Part shown: piece by piece, positions 49,901-63,400 of the stretch
Numbering within the stretch: the stretch's first letter is position 1
Layout of the letters: the number at the start of each line of letters is the position of its first letter
NCBI GenBank assembly: GCA_031213475.1
Contig: JARUPZ010000019.1
Coordinates: 8,896,698 to 8,960,697 of the forward strand
Reading direction: 5' to 3'
Length of the DNA stretch: 64,000 nucleotides
Source of the DNA: Nereocystis luetkeana
Lineage: Eukaryota; Sar; Phaeophyceae; Laminariales; Laminariaceae
Made by a program: the position numbers and the translations under genes
The notes under the pieces: generated by a model
The model's input: the letters and a program-made list of their open reading frames with translations, nothing else
Database searches by the model: none
Told to the model about the DNA's origin: nothing

Positions 49901-51457
49901 GCTTAGTATTCAGAACAGCAGCACTTAATTCGATAGGGACGGGATCCATGGGTCACGGTCTTGGCTGCGGCTATGGATGCTGCAATGACCGGCACCAGGT
50001 GCATGTTGTTCGTGTATTGGCTGTTCTTTGTCCTCTTGGTGCAATAGTCTACGGGGCGTTTGTAGCTGGGGTGTCGTCATGGATCTCGCTTCTCGCTTGG
50101 GCTGTTCGTTTTTAGCTTTTGCTTTCTCGATTAAAACGAAACCAAAGTATATTTTTAATCGAAAAGATAAAGGAACCAGCCGGTCTACTCGACCCTAATT
50201 TTTTCATTTCGGCCATCCAGAGCGATGTATCTTCCTATCTCATCTTCGATTTTGTTTCAGGATTTCGTTTTTAGCTTCAAAACGCTTGGTTTGGATGGCC
50301 CCTTGGCAAGAACGTATTTCATACCATGGTACGCTCGTAGAGGGATGTATATTTGATAAGTCTGATTTTCTGGCTTGTGTATTGACTACGTTCAGCAGCA
50401 GCAGCCTGATCGAATCCTTGTTTGATTTGCGGCTTGGGTTTTCATTTGTGAGCGATGCTTCCTGTACTGCCGTACTTGCGGTTGGGGATTCGAGTGTCCT
50501 CTGATAGGAAATTAATATCCCAAAGCATAGCCTGCTCAAGTGCCGGCCTCCCGACAGAGCAGACGATACTGGACAACGTACGTCCCTTGCCGACATTACA
50601 CAATAAGCAGTAGAAACTGATCACCCTCTGTTGCATATAAATGTTTCAAGTTGATACGATGGTATAGCGAGGTCACCACAAGTCAAGGGCGTCATGAACC
50701 TTTGTCGTACATACACATACTACCTGGAACCACACTTTGCGGCCCTTCGCACACACTTTTTACGGGCTACATGGTATTGATGTTGAGGTATTCTTTGTTT
50801 TTAAGGCCACCAATATCCACGACTCAAAAGGAATGTACCGCGCATGTACTATACAGCAGCAGTCAGTATAATACGGTCGGGTTAAAAAAGTAATGATGAA
50901 ACACGGCAAGTGTCTTTGTGTTTTATTACGGCTGCCTTCTGTAGTTCTCTACGTAGCCACGTACGGTCTATATTTTTGTACCCTGATATTAATTTTGAGC
51001 TATTAGAGTGTTTGCGAAAAACTGTTTTTAGAAACTTACTTTCCTCCCGCCAAAAAAAGTAAATGCCCTTCCCATCATGATCTTGGTGTGTTTGCGGACG
51101 AGGTAAACCAAATCCTGCAGGCGACGCTTCCGATATCGAGGAGGGAAAAGGGGATGTGCGCCTACGCGCAAACAAAACAAAAAAACGGGAAACAAAAAAA
51201 CAGCGTGTGAGTAGCAACGGCAGCCCAGCAACGGTGCCGGCGGCAGAGTTGACCGCAGTGCCGCCACTGTCATCCCACGACCGCAAGCAGCAGCACAGCA
51301 GGCGGCAGCTAGGGGCACCATCAGCTTGAGCAACGAAAAAAAACAGCATCAGCACCAGCACCAACTTCCATTTTTGCATTTTCGATTGCTGCTGCTGCTG
51401 TTGCTACAGCTGCGCTCGGCCTACGCGCGCCACAGCGCCGACGCCGACGCCGCCACC

Positions 51458-51490
<33 letters not shown>

Positions 51491-54400
51491 ACTGCTCCTG
51501 CTGCTGCTGCTACCGCAGTATGGTGGAATTGAAATAATACACGAACTGTCATTCTGTCGCGTTCCACAAGCAAAGGTGGTACGAGCACGAGTACGAGTAC
51601 TAGTCCTTTCGGGACGACGCATCCTCCACTACACCAAGCGAGCGAAAGCGTAGCAACGCCGGCGGCCCGGTGGCACAATCGAACGCCGCTCGTCCGCGTT
51701 ATACTCCAGGTACACCTCTCGAGACTCTGTCGTGTTGTGTACAGCGAGCACCATGGTGCGTGGAGGCATGGAAGATGCTCGGTGTTTTAAACCTTGGAGA
51801 TGCGTTCTGCGTCGGGATAATGCTCGGTGCGTGTAGGCCAATGAAACAAAAGACGAAAATCACGATGGTGCGTGGAGGCATGGAAGATGCTCGGTGTTTT
51901 CCAACCCTGGAGATGCGTTCTGCGTCGAGATGATGCTCGGTGCGTGTAGGTCAATGAAACAGAGAGACGAAAATTACCGCAACTTTCGATCAAATGCTAC
52001 CTTCCCTAAAAGTACTTTTTTGCCGTTTGTTTTAAAATTTACTTCGGGTAAAAAATGAAGACGTATAAGTAAAAAAAGAAAAATTCGCAACCCCCTTACG
52101 TCTCGATATTTTTTTAGTCCCTTTGTACCCTCCCGCCCCCTGGCCTGTATACATAGAACTACTTACAGATATATCACTCTCTGAGTGTGCTCGGTTGGTA
52201 CATCCCTGGCCTCTCAGAGCTCCCACTCGCCTCCTTTTATTACTCGCCGGACCTTTTCAGCGGGTCTTTGTTTCCTCCATTTCTCTTGGCACCTTCGGTT
52301 ATTTTTTCCTTTCTTCTTATTTCGCTTCGTGTGCGTGCGTGTACTCGGAGTACGTCAACGCGGGCGAGCTCGCGGGTGTCAGCGAGTGCTGGCGGGTAGA
52401 GGGGGGGTTGAAAGGAGCGCGGTCGCCGTTTTCGTGCCTAGGCGTCGCGTGTGCCTCGAGACACGAGTGAAGCATAAATGGGCTCTATTTGGCCTCCATC
52501 AGCAGGCTTCGATTGAGGATGTACGAGTCGATAAGGGTCGTCCGGGATTGCAAGGTAAGATTCAAACAGTGCTTATTTTTGCGACCAGGCCGAAGTTCAC
52601 AGAGAGAACTACGCAGTCTGAGCGCCAACATTGTCGAGCGGGCGAACGAGGGCCACGGTGAGCACAAGGCTTCACGCGAGGCGGGCGACGGGGCTCACTG
52701 TGGCGGAGAGGGAGGAAAGCTCTACCCGGACCGAATCGTTGGCGAGGTGGTAGGGAGAGGGGCGGGCGGTGTATGAGGCTAAGAGAGAAGCTCTGCTGTT
52801 CGATCTTTTTTCTTTTTTGACTGGTGCAAGGTGTTCCAATCGGGCAGAAAATTATTACATGAGAGGGGACGGGGGTTTTATTTTCTTCAAGAAATTTTCG
52901 GTTTCATTTTCATTGTTTTTGCGGTGCTGCTGTACTGGGCTGTGCTCTCTCTTTCGAACATACCTGGTACAGCGTATCAGAAGAAGAGAATAAATACAAT
53001 ACCTGGGGTATGTACGTACGTACTGCATGCGAGCGAGCATAGCGGGAGGAATCGCCCGCGACGCGAAGCGTATGTGGCGTCCGAGCTGTTCTCCCCTGAA
53101 GCATGGCGGCGGGACTCTTGAGATTATCAAGTCGTCACTTTGCAACTACAATAATAAAAAAAGACTACATTCAATCAATCATGGACCTCTGTCCGCTGCG
53201 CATAATTTCATGGACTTTTCCATCCTGAGCGAGCGTAGCGGGCGGCGTAGGCCGCCCGCGGAGCGAAGTGCCTTGTATCATACCTGGTACGAAGTATACA
53301 TATACAAGGTCCCCCTGCGGGATGTAGGTATCGTGAAATCTCGGGGCCGTCGCAAGGCGAAAAGGGAGTCACAGGTAACACACGTATGGCTGTTCTTGGT
53401 GGAAACGCGAGCCATGGGTTAGCGTATTTCTCGAAGGAAAGAGTAATAGTAGTGAGCGGGAACTGAGTACTACTCTTTCTGTGGTACTTGCTACTTTACA
53501 TGCACGCGGTACCATGGGTTGACTACTATAGAAACTGTTATTATACACCACTGCCACTACTACGCAGATATAATACGGGTAGAAGGAGCACGCACTCTAC
53601 AAAATACTACCTGGTACACTACTACTACTACTACTGACCACTAACTATACTAAGTACCACTGCTAGAGAATGACCAATCTCTCATACAATACAGACAACC
53701 TCATGCTAAACAGAGAGGTCGAGGAACCACGTGGTACCATGGATGGATTGGGGCATGACTACTATATTTGTTACACTATACACCACTGCCAGTAATACAT
53801 ACTACACTACAGTAGTAGTACCTACTACTACGACTATACTTTTAATCTTTGTAAATGTACAGGCCACCTATTAAATACGGTTGAGGGCATCTACTGCTAT
53901 TGGCCACGTAGAAGAACAACATGCAGACGGTACAACAGCAATAGCGGACACCACAACGACTACGACTAATGCTCCTATTTCTAGCAAGGTGGTACTATAC
54001 TGCTATTGTACAGACATTAACAGAGAAGCAGCATACGCTCGGTACCATGGGCTACTATCAATATTAATACTACAACTATAACTATTATATACTCTACTAA
54101 ACACTTCAGAATTATATACCTGCGTGTCGAAAACAGCGTCAGTAACGCAGAAAGGCCAAATAACGAAAAACATAACTATTATTAATAGTAGGAAGCAGCT
54201 TATCTGTATGTATGTATTGATATGCAGGCATACGTACGGTTGGGGCACGATGGAAAAGTTATCTGCATCTATTTGTCATGAAAAAAAATAACGATTGTCA
54301 AATAAGTACTCACGGCAACAGCACAGCCGACTCGTGGCAAAAGCAGGAGAACTCTACAGCAGTGTCACAATTATTAACAACAATAGGCAGCAACAACAGG

Positions 54401-57400
54401 TCTACACATGATTGAGGGCCCCATGAAAAACATATCTGCACTTGTCCGGAATTTGTTCTCTCTACGTTTAAATTAATGGCTGCCAAAAGCAGTATAATCT
54501 ACTTATGGTTACAGCAGCAGACTCGTGGCAACGGCAGCACGGTACTACCTACTACCAATGCTACTACTACTACTACTGATACTTACTGCTACTGCTACTA
54601 CTATTAATACTACTACCAATACTACTACCACTACTACTACTGGTAGTACTGCGCTACTGTTAATATTACTGCCACTGCTACTACTACAATATTAATACTG
54701 CAACAACTATATTAATACTGCTCTCCCACTCCTCCTGCTACCTACTATTACGGGGGACCATAAATAATAGGACCTATGGCATACATAAAAACCTATACAT
54801 TTAACCATTTTTACTAACAATATTTGGTCCTATTAGCTATGGTCCCCGGTAATACTATTTCTACTACTACTATTAATACCATCTAATACTACTACTTTAC
54901 TACTACAACTACTACTACTCGTACTACTATGTCAAATGCACACCGAGACAGGGGGGGTACACGGAGACGGGCGGCAGAATGAGCCTGGCTCTGTGGCTCT
55001 TGCCCGGTTCAATTACCTGCTGCTGAGAGCGTGCGACTGGACAACTCGTCAAGTATGATACCTACATACACATACAGTAGATACTCGTACCTACTACCAA
55101 TTTCCTCCAGGTAGACGAACCGAGGGAGCGAGCTTGTCCCCACGTGGGTACTGGGTGTGAAGTGTGTGGTGTACGTCAAAGGGCTAGGTGAAACATACAT
55201 GACGCCCAACAGACGTATAGTGCTGCTGCTGTAGCTGAATGTTTTGATAAAAACCAAAACTGGACAAGCGGGCAATTTCAAGAGTGTTGATGTTTTCAAC
55301 GCGAAGAAAATTCAGCAGAGATAATTATTTTTTGCTGAAAGTGCTCGTCGTATCACACGGGCATTTTAGTACCATTACAAAATCCAGCCAGGCAGTCGGG
55401 CAGTGTGGGCCATGCCCGGTGCCAGCAGTACAGCGAGGCGGGAGGCAGCATGGACCTGGCTCTGTGGCTCTTGTGTCGATACCATGTCCCGCGTGGGCTC
55501 ACACGGCCCCCCATTGGTGGATCCAGGAAACCTTTGCGTCATTTTTTATAGTACATGCCTGGTATGGTACGTTCTTCGTGTTTGTTTCTCAAAAGCGGAC
55601 TAACTGCTACCAGTATAGGTTATCGTACTGATAAGCCGTGAAACGGAGATCTTTATAGGAATGCATCGGTTCCTCACTATGGACGTTCGGCAGCTAATCA
55701 CTGAAAAATAGATACAGCACATAATATACGTACTTTTGGTATGGATTCGTTGCTCATGTCGATGCTCGTGCCTCCGGTTTCAGGTTCTGAGATAGGCCAG
55801 CGGGCCGACGTCTTGACATACTTCTGCGCTTAGGCTGGCCGCACGAGCCCTCGAGCAGGCCACCTGGCAGGCCCCCTCCAGGTGAGGTCGAGGTAGGCGG
55901 ACACGGTAGTGTGTCGATAAAAGAGTCTCGAAGCGCGGAGCGCCCTCGGAGTTCCAGTGCTGCGTCTACACACATCTGGGTATCAAAAATATTTATATAT
56001 AGGTTGGGCTGGCGTCGGTTGGCGACGACGCTGAAAAACACGCTTCTCACTGCGTGAGCTAGACAACTAGCGCGCCGCTGTTATGTTTTTTTTGGGGCGG
56101 TCACGACGGCTGGCGGCCAAGATAGATGATTTGTGCGAGGTGGAAGAGCTTTCCTCCGCAAAAGGGAAGTTATTGAATCACTTACTGGTAGTGTGTACCT
56201 GGTATATGGTAAGGCACCCACGAGTCAGTTGCACAGTATACTCTTTGCTGTCTCTGCAAGTGACCACACCACACCAGAAAACAAACCAATTAATTCGAAG
56301 CTGTCATCAATTGCACGTGAACCTCCAAGCGGTTCTTAGTCGGATGCAGCTCACCCTTCATGCGACTCGCCCAACACCTAACGACCCTTCGCGCATGGCG
56401 CAAGATATGTCTGGCTGGTCGGTGAAAACCCGACGTGCTCCGCCCCGGCATTGTAGGGATGCGAGGGTCTATGGTCATACGACCACGGTCATGTATGACA
56501 TGAGTACCCCCACCCCGCCCCGCCCCGCCCCCCACGTAGCTTTGAGGTTGGAGAGTGTAACGTGCTATGATGGGTATGAAAGGTATAGCTATTTTAGGTA
56601 GCCCTGGTCAGCCAGTTGTCAGGAGCGATCCTATTTATTTTCTCACAGCGACAATGCATATATCCAGCATCTGGTTCTGCTACGACTACGGCGACTGTCG
56701 TTTTTTTGTTGCGAACGAAACAACTTTTTTCTGCCCTTTTTGCAACCGAACGGAGTTTCCACATATTCCAAATATTGGGTATTCACAGAATGATAGAGGA
56801 GTATACAGAACAAGTATACAACTGTTGTTCAATTCCATACGATACGACTGTTGCCTAGCCGGCAGTATAGAATGCGGGAAGAAACATGTACCTGGCATAA
56901 AGTATGAGCGAGGATACCCCCCTCGCGTGTCCCGCTGTGGATGCTCTGGCTAACATATTAATAGTGGGGAGACTTAGCTTTGGGGTTGCGAGAGCCGTCG
57001 CGTAGTGGGTGCAGTCGTCAACGATGTAGGGGGGCCCAATGGCTGAATAACTACTGCAGTCCCTTGCGTAGCCACGTGTGGTTTTGTTTTTATGATGCTG
57101 TTGTAGGGTCTTACATACTGGGGGGGCGCTGACAGCCCCCCCGAAGTAATGGGGGGCCAGGTGAGATTCGAGCTCACGTCCTCCTCTCCCCTCCCCCGCC
57201 CCTTTTTGAAAGAAGTACGCAACGAGACCTCGCGCTGAACCAAGGACCCACCCCCCCCTGTAGAGTGCATTTGCCGAGGATCGATGTGGGAGTTCAGAGT
57301 ACATTTTCACCGAGGGTCGGCGTGCATGTCTAGAGTATATACCTCCGCCGAGCTCCCCCCCCCCCCCCCCCCACTCTCCACCCCTCCCTCGATAATCGGC

Positions 57401-60400
57401 AGCGTTCATGCGTTGAGTTGTGTGGTACTCCTAGGGAGGCGTGAGTATGTACTATACTTATACTGTACTGGTATTTTGTGAGCGATTATTTGTGAGGAAC
57501 TACAGTAGCAAGGGTGGTCCCTGACGAACAAAAAAAAACACCATTCGCGAGGTTTTTGTCATGAATCGTGATTGTTCATGTCACGATTCACGACAAACAA
57601 AAATCACGAATATGACACCACCTTTCAAACTTTTTTTTTGTAAAAACACACACACAACCACGATTCGTGACACTTTGTCGTGGCTCGGAATACGCTTTGT
57701 CCAAGGCACAACAGAATCCACGCGACACCAATGGAATCTGAAGGCAGGTATCGGGGCAAGACAGACTCTGCTTCGTACGCCAATTGCGGACAGCGAGCGG
57801 CTGCCCGAAGAAACCGCTGGGCGCGGGCTAACGAGCACGTTGCAGCCTCGAAACTTCAAGGGGGGAGGAGACACAGCATAGGAATCTTACAGGCCGGATC
57901 AGCCTTCGCCCAGTGATACGAACATACCACGGGCTGGGTCGCGCGCGGTCGGCCCGGCCCGGCCCCACCCGCTAGAGTTAGCTCCGCCCGCAAAAACCCT
58001 TGGATTTGTAATAATGGATTTTTTAGAAGTGGAAGGCACCACGAAACGTGACAAAAAACGTGACATATCTGCTAGTTTCGTCAGGAATGATGTATGTCAC
58101 GAATCGTGATGTCTTGTCATATGCTCCAAAGTCAGACGACTCGGGAGTTTTTTTTTGTTGGCTAGGAACGCGACCCTCGTAATAGGACCTGAGTCATTTC
58201 AATGATTGACTGCGTTGGTGCATCAGAGATGTGGTTTTGGTACCTGTATGGAAACCAGTATATTTCGATATTTTGAATCTGATTTTGGTGTCTGGTGCAG
58301 TATTCGAGAATGTTTTGATCATAATGCTTATTTATAGATTCGGAATCTGGTTTTGTTTTTTGGTACAGTACTTGAGGTGTTATGATTACGATATTTGGAA
58401 CCTGGTTATGGTTTCTGGTACTTGGGGAATGATGAATGCTACTGTGCCGAGTACCTGCCTGCCCTATTTCAGGATGCTGATGGTGGATCGACCACCGAGC
58501 CAAAAACTCTAGTTTCGGCGGCATTGTGTTGATTCCCGAAGACTTTGGAGGGCCACGGCGGCATTGTGTTGATTCCCGAAGACTTTGGAGGGCCAGTAAA
58601 ATGATATATGATACTTGACATTGCGGTTCTCGACATGTGGGTCTTGCTTTTGGGAGTTGGATAAGTGTTTTTGGTGGTACGATAACCTGGTTTGGGGTTT
58701 TGGTGATGTGGCTTTGAATCAGCGTGAAAATATGAGCAATATTGTTTCATCTCGTTCGCCTAGTAGGGAGGTCCTTGATTGTACGAGGTGTACGATATGG
58801 TTATATGTAACGGTCTGGGGACACGTAGAGAGAACAGACATATTTCTCCCGGGGGCATATCATGTGTTCTCTGGAGATGACTCGCAATACAATTCATGGT
58901 CCTTGTATACTCTACTCCTTGTCTACATGTACCCTTCCTGACCCACCACGGTGAGTGCACATCCATGAACCCACCCCGGCCCTTCCCGGCACCCTACGAC
59001 CCTAACCCAAGTCTGACCCGAGGGAGATTCGCCGATACGGACTGGTGCGAGATGCCGCGCTTCGACCATCCTGAGGTTCCTTCTTCCTGTCGCGCCGTAC
59101 GTCTCACCTCTTGACGCAATCTTCCAAGGAGTTGAGGTCCTCGTGAGAATCCTCCAACAACTGCCGGCTGAGTCCAACATTTTCGTCCTCGGCATCGATC
59201 AGGAGACCTCGAATCTGAACCAGACGCCCGCGGGTATATACAAGCACCGCAAAAGTTGCAGAAGAACAACTCGGTAAGGGCAGAGTGACGACCATGAGCG
59301 GCACGCAACGCAACAAGGCAGGACGACATACAAAAAACACACACATCTCCCATGAAAAAAGAGCAAGCAAGCAATGCGAAAACACGGAGTTGTTACCAGT
59401 ACCTTGCCGAGGGCATGCACGATGCTCTCCGGATTTGATCCGTCCACCGCGATTTGTCTGGCCAGGTCCACTTTTGTGCGGCTAGCCTCCAAGTCCTGCA
59501 TGCCCTCGTGGATCTGGGACAGCCGAGGCCACAGCTCCGACAACTCTTCATAGCCCCCCTCGCCTGATGCTGCATCGTCATTGTCGTCGCCGCTCGCCGT
59601 GTCCGAAAGGAAGGGTTCCGCGAGGGGCCCGAGCCCCGCGTCTCCCCAATCAGCAACGAAATCATTCACGACGGCCCTGGCAGAAAGAGGGGGCGTTGCC
59701 AAGGGGGAGAGGTATCATTCAGTGCGTCGTGATAATATTGAGGCGATAGTTTTTCGTTTACGAAGAGCTCGCAGATGTCCAACGGTGTGGCAATAGCTTA
59801 TCTCAGCAGCTCGCATTTTTACTGTTCGTCGCTGGACAAGCCGAGGGTGCACAAGAATATCCCTGGAAAACACTGGGTCCTCCCTCCCATCAATGTACTC
59901 GGCGCCAATCACACGTGCTCACCTCATCTTGTCCATAAAGACAATCTCAGCTTGCCTAAACTCGTCTAGCTCCTCCACCAAGTGCTGCAGCAAAGACGCA
60001 TCCTCCTCTCCCCCGGGACCTCCCTCGAACCGACACTTTTTCTCCAGCCTCGCACGGCATGCCTCAGCCAGCTTAAGCTGCGAGACCGCCCACCTCACCT
60101 GCCCGCGGTGCGGTTAGAAACGTCAAACATGTGGTTGGAAACCATACCACCGGGAACGTTAGAGAGTTGATTGGTGCTCAGAGCGGCGTCAGACACACTC
60201 TGAATCGCGTCGTTCCTCAGGGTCACGCTCTAGATGAAGAAACAAGAGCAAATACCGCGACATTGCTGACCCGCGGAAAAAAAAAACAAGAGACAGGTCG
60301 CCCTCAACCCACGCGTTGCGTCATCTTAACCCGGCTATTCTTAACGCGCACCAAGAACATACCGTTCTGCTGTCTTGCGCGCTCAAAATGGTAACCACTC

Positions 60401-63400
60401 GAATGTGCGTACGTACCTTGTCGGCCAGAATAACCTCCGCTGGGGTCAGCATGCGGTCCAACGCGCGTAGGCGGCCGTCGGGACGTGAGAAAAGTTCAAA
60501 GGCGTTGGCGTCCACCGTGTAGATGAGAGGAGCCATGAGTTCTCGAAGGTTGCCCACCTGTCAAAAGCATGGACAGTAAGTGGGCGGTTCGAGGGCTCAA
60601 AGCACAGTTTTTGCGGCACGACCACCTACTGTACATTCGTGACGCTCAAATTCGCAGTGCCGGCGTTGGATGAGGGATCCTGTCGTCCATGACACCGATC
60701 GCAAACGCAGCACCAACATCGTCGTACCAGGGGCGGTTGTCACCCTGGTTCTCTCTCCGCTTAGACAACATCGCGGGACCTGCGCGTGCTTGGCGAACGA
60801 CCAGCCATATCAAACCGCGGCACACGGTTTCCTGAAGAAAACATCGGGATTTTCACCTCAGAGGCACTTCACTACCTTCGGTGCCTCTTCAGTGAGGGTG
60901 CCATTCAACTTCATCGGCAGCGGGGGTGCCTTCTAACGTGGGACTGGTTGCCTACAACAGTTGGCAGCAGCAATCTGCAGCATCACGGCCTGTGCCCGAC
61001 GAACAGCACCCGACCGACCGCCAAGACGCACTTCCGAAGCTCACCTTGACCGAGCAGCCGTTAACCGACGCCGAGGACCCCTTTCCGCCTACCGTGCGGG
61101 TTACTATCAGCCTCCGCCCGTCACCCTCCACTGGCACGCCGAAGTGCTCGAGCAGCTGCCACACACGTCACATCACCGCAAAACAGTTCGCGCTTTACCC
61201 AGAGAGACAAGACAAACGGGGCGGCGAAGAGCGTGGCATGCGCAGAGTTTCCGTAGGACTGCCGCACAGCCTCAATATTGTTGGTCGTCCTTAACTATAC
61301 CAGGCACAATTTACAGGAAAATACCAGGTGTATTTTTGCGGCATTGAGTTAGGTTCTAAGCTTGATGGTTCCAAGTGTGCCTGCACAACCACTTGCGATC
61401 GCTGGCGATACATGCCACAAGCAAAGCATCGCACGGAAAGAACAGAAAAATCAGCCTCAAGAGCGGCGCCATTGTTCTTCTCCTTCAACCTCGCTTAGGG
61501 GCGCCATGCAAGAGCTTGTTGCGCTCGAGAAAGACAAAATCGCAGTCGCACACGAGATGCTCGTAGGGAAGTAGGGGTTAACCTGCCTGGCTGTGATAAC
61601 TACTTCTGCTGGTGCTGTTTGCTGTTGTGCTTGTGCTCTGTAGTTTAATATGAGCTGTCCTGGAACACATGTTTGTATTTAATAGTTACCTTTGCTGTTG
61701 AAGAGCGGTGTACTTCGCCAAGCTCCAGATGCAGTTGGACCGTCGCTGTCGGCCCCTTATTTCCGACCATGTCCGCCCCCCTCACCCGAGCCCCCGCCGC
61801 TAGGCTGAAAGCGCTGGAGATGAGACTCTTGCCCGCTCCTGTTTCGCCGGTGATGGCGATCAGACCACGCCCGAGCTGAACGATGCGCAGCATCCAAGCG
61901 AGGGTACAAAGGGGCAGACGAGGTCCCAGGAAAGCTTTTAATAAAGATGTTGGTCAAGGCTGCAGCAACGCTTCCAATGGTATACCTCGTACCAGACATG
62001 CACATAAATACGTGGATTGATACCGTGCTGCCTGGACTAGAGGCCCGAAATCCTTGCGCCCACAGGTTCCACGAGGACTCAAAACATATTGCCAGATGCC
62101 CTGGTATGTACCAGGTACAGTATTATACACAGTTGCAGAGCAGAGAGCACCAGCCAAGTCGCGACTTTTCCGGAACTCCCAGAGAACGGCGGTGAGCCAC
62201 AGCAGACGCTTAAGGCGTAAGAGGGAGATATCTAAATGTAAATGCCACAACGTCAATCATTTCATTGACTTCGAGAGACACCCGTTACCTGGTACATATG
62301 TCCGAGACACGCGGCAGTAGGCCCTAGTTTTTCAGGCACGCTGCAGGCGCTTTCAGGCACGCCTCAGGCGTTTTTGTACATTCAGGCAAATTCGGGCAAA
62401 CGCCTCAATTGCTGCATGTACCTGCAACGTGCCTCATATTTTCAAAGACATTGTGCCTTAGACATTGCTCGAGACGTGCCTGAAACCTCATTCCATGCTA
62501 CCTTCAAGTTGTTTTCTTTCAAAGGGTGGAATGTCTGAAAAAGGAAAAAAATACCCTACACCTACTCAACAAGACAGGCACGGAAACAGTGGTTCAGGCA
62601 CGCCTGATCCAGAAAAGCTAGTTCAGGCCTTTTTTCAGACCCTACGCACACATATATATACATATACATATATCCCTTTTCCCTCATTTTTGGAGTTCCG
62701 GACTAACGGCGTTATTCTTTAGTGCCTGAAAGGCGGGGTGGTCACGCCTTGATAGTGAATCGTAGATATTTACGAGGGTTTTGCGCGTGGCGCCAAAAGC
62801 CCACCCTCCGACCTGGATCCTCACCCGAACCCTATGCCAGTGATCAGTGTTTGGATGCTGTGCTTGGGAAGACTGAAGGTTGGTTTGGCCGGCTCGGGAT
62901 GCTGTAGCTAGTGAAGACTTTAGGTTAATAGAGCCGATTATAATATACCACCTGGCGTAAATATGTCCGCTCAGGCGAACTTCCTCAGACGTGCCCGAAG
63001 CCCGTATAAAATGATGCTGTTCAGGGTGTTGTCACGAAACTCTGAGGGATTTCGTTCCCGCCGGTGATATTATTTTCGGCTTCGGCTAACCGCGGCCACC
63101 AACCCGACCGCCAACTCTAAACCCAACCCTAACCAGAGGCCTGCTCCATGGGTGTGCTAGCTGGACGTCGGGCTTGGAAAGGCTCTATTTGGTGTTCGGG
63201 CACATGTAAGGAAGTTCGCCTGAGCGGGCAGATCTACACGATGTCACAATATACGCCTGCCCCCTTACAGGAAGATGCACTATCAATACAAATATTCATA
63301 CCAACACGTGACAGAGTAGTTTAGGCATGCCTGTTTTATAAAAGGTACAGCAGTACCTCGTTCGCCGTCGTGGTTCCCAGGCACTTTCGCATGCATGCCG

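Larger units (their letters stand above)
44179..59107 (-). other. 14.9-kb RecN intron crowded with repeats
   Basis: Donor AG|GTGAGA at 59,107 and acceptor GCAG at 44,179; the split codon AG/G restores Arg. The flanking exons are adjacent parts of the RecN coiled coil, so nothing appears to be missing between them. The intron holds the thioredoxin-like gene, a 170-bp tandem array, three copies of a dispersed repeat, several tandem duplications, CTA-rich tracts and a MITE. I saw no further convincing genes in it. Confidence 0.85.

Noticed and set aside
63100-63135. CCCTAA-like telomeric repeat (AACCCAACCCTAACC)
   Set aside because: Only two imperfect units; not an interstitial telomere.
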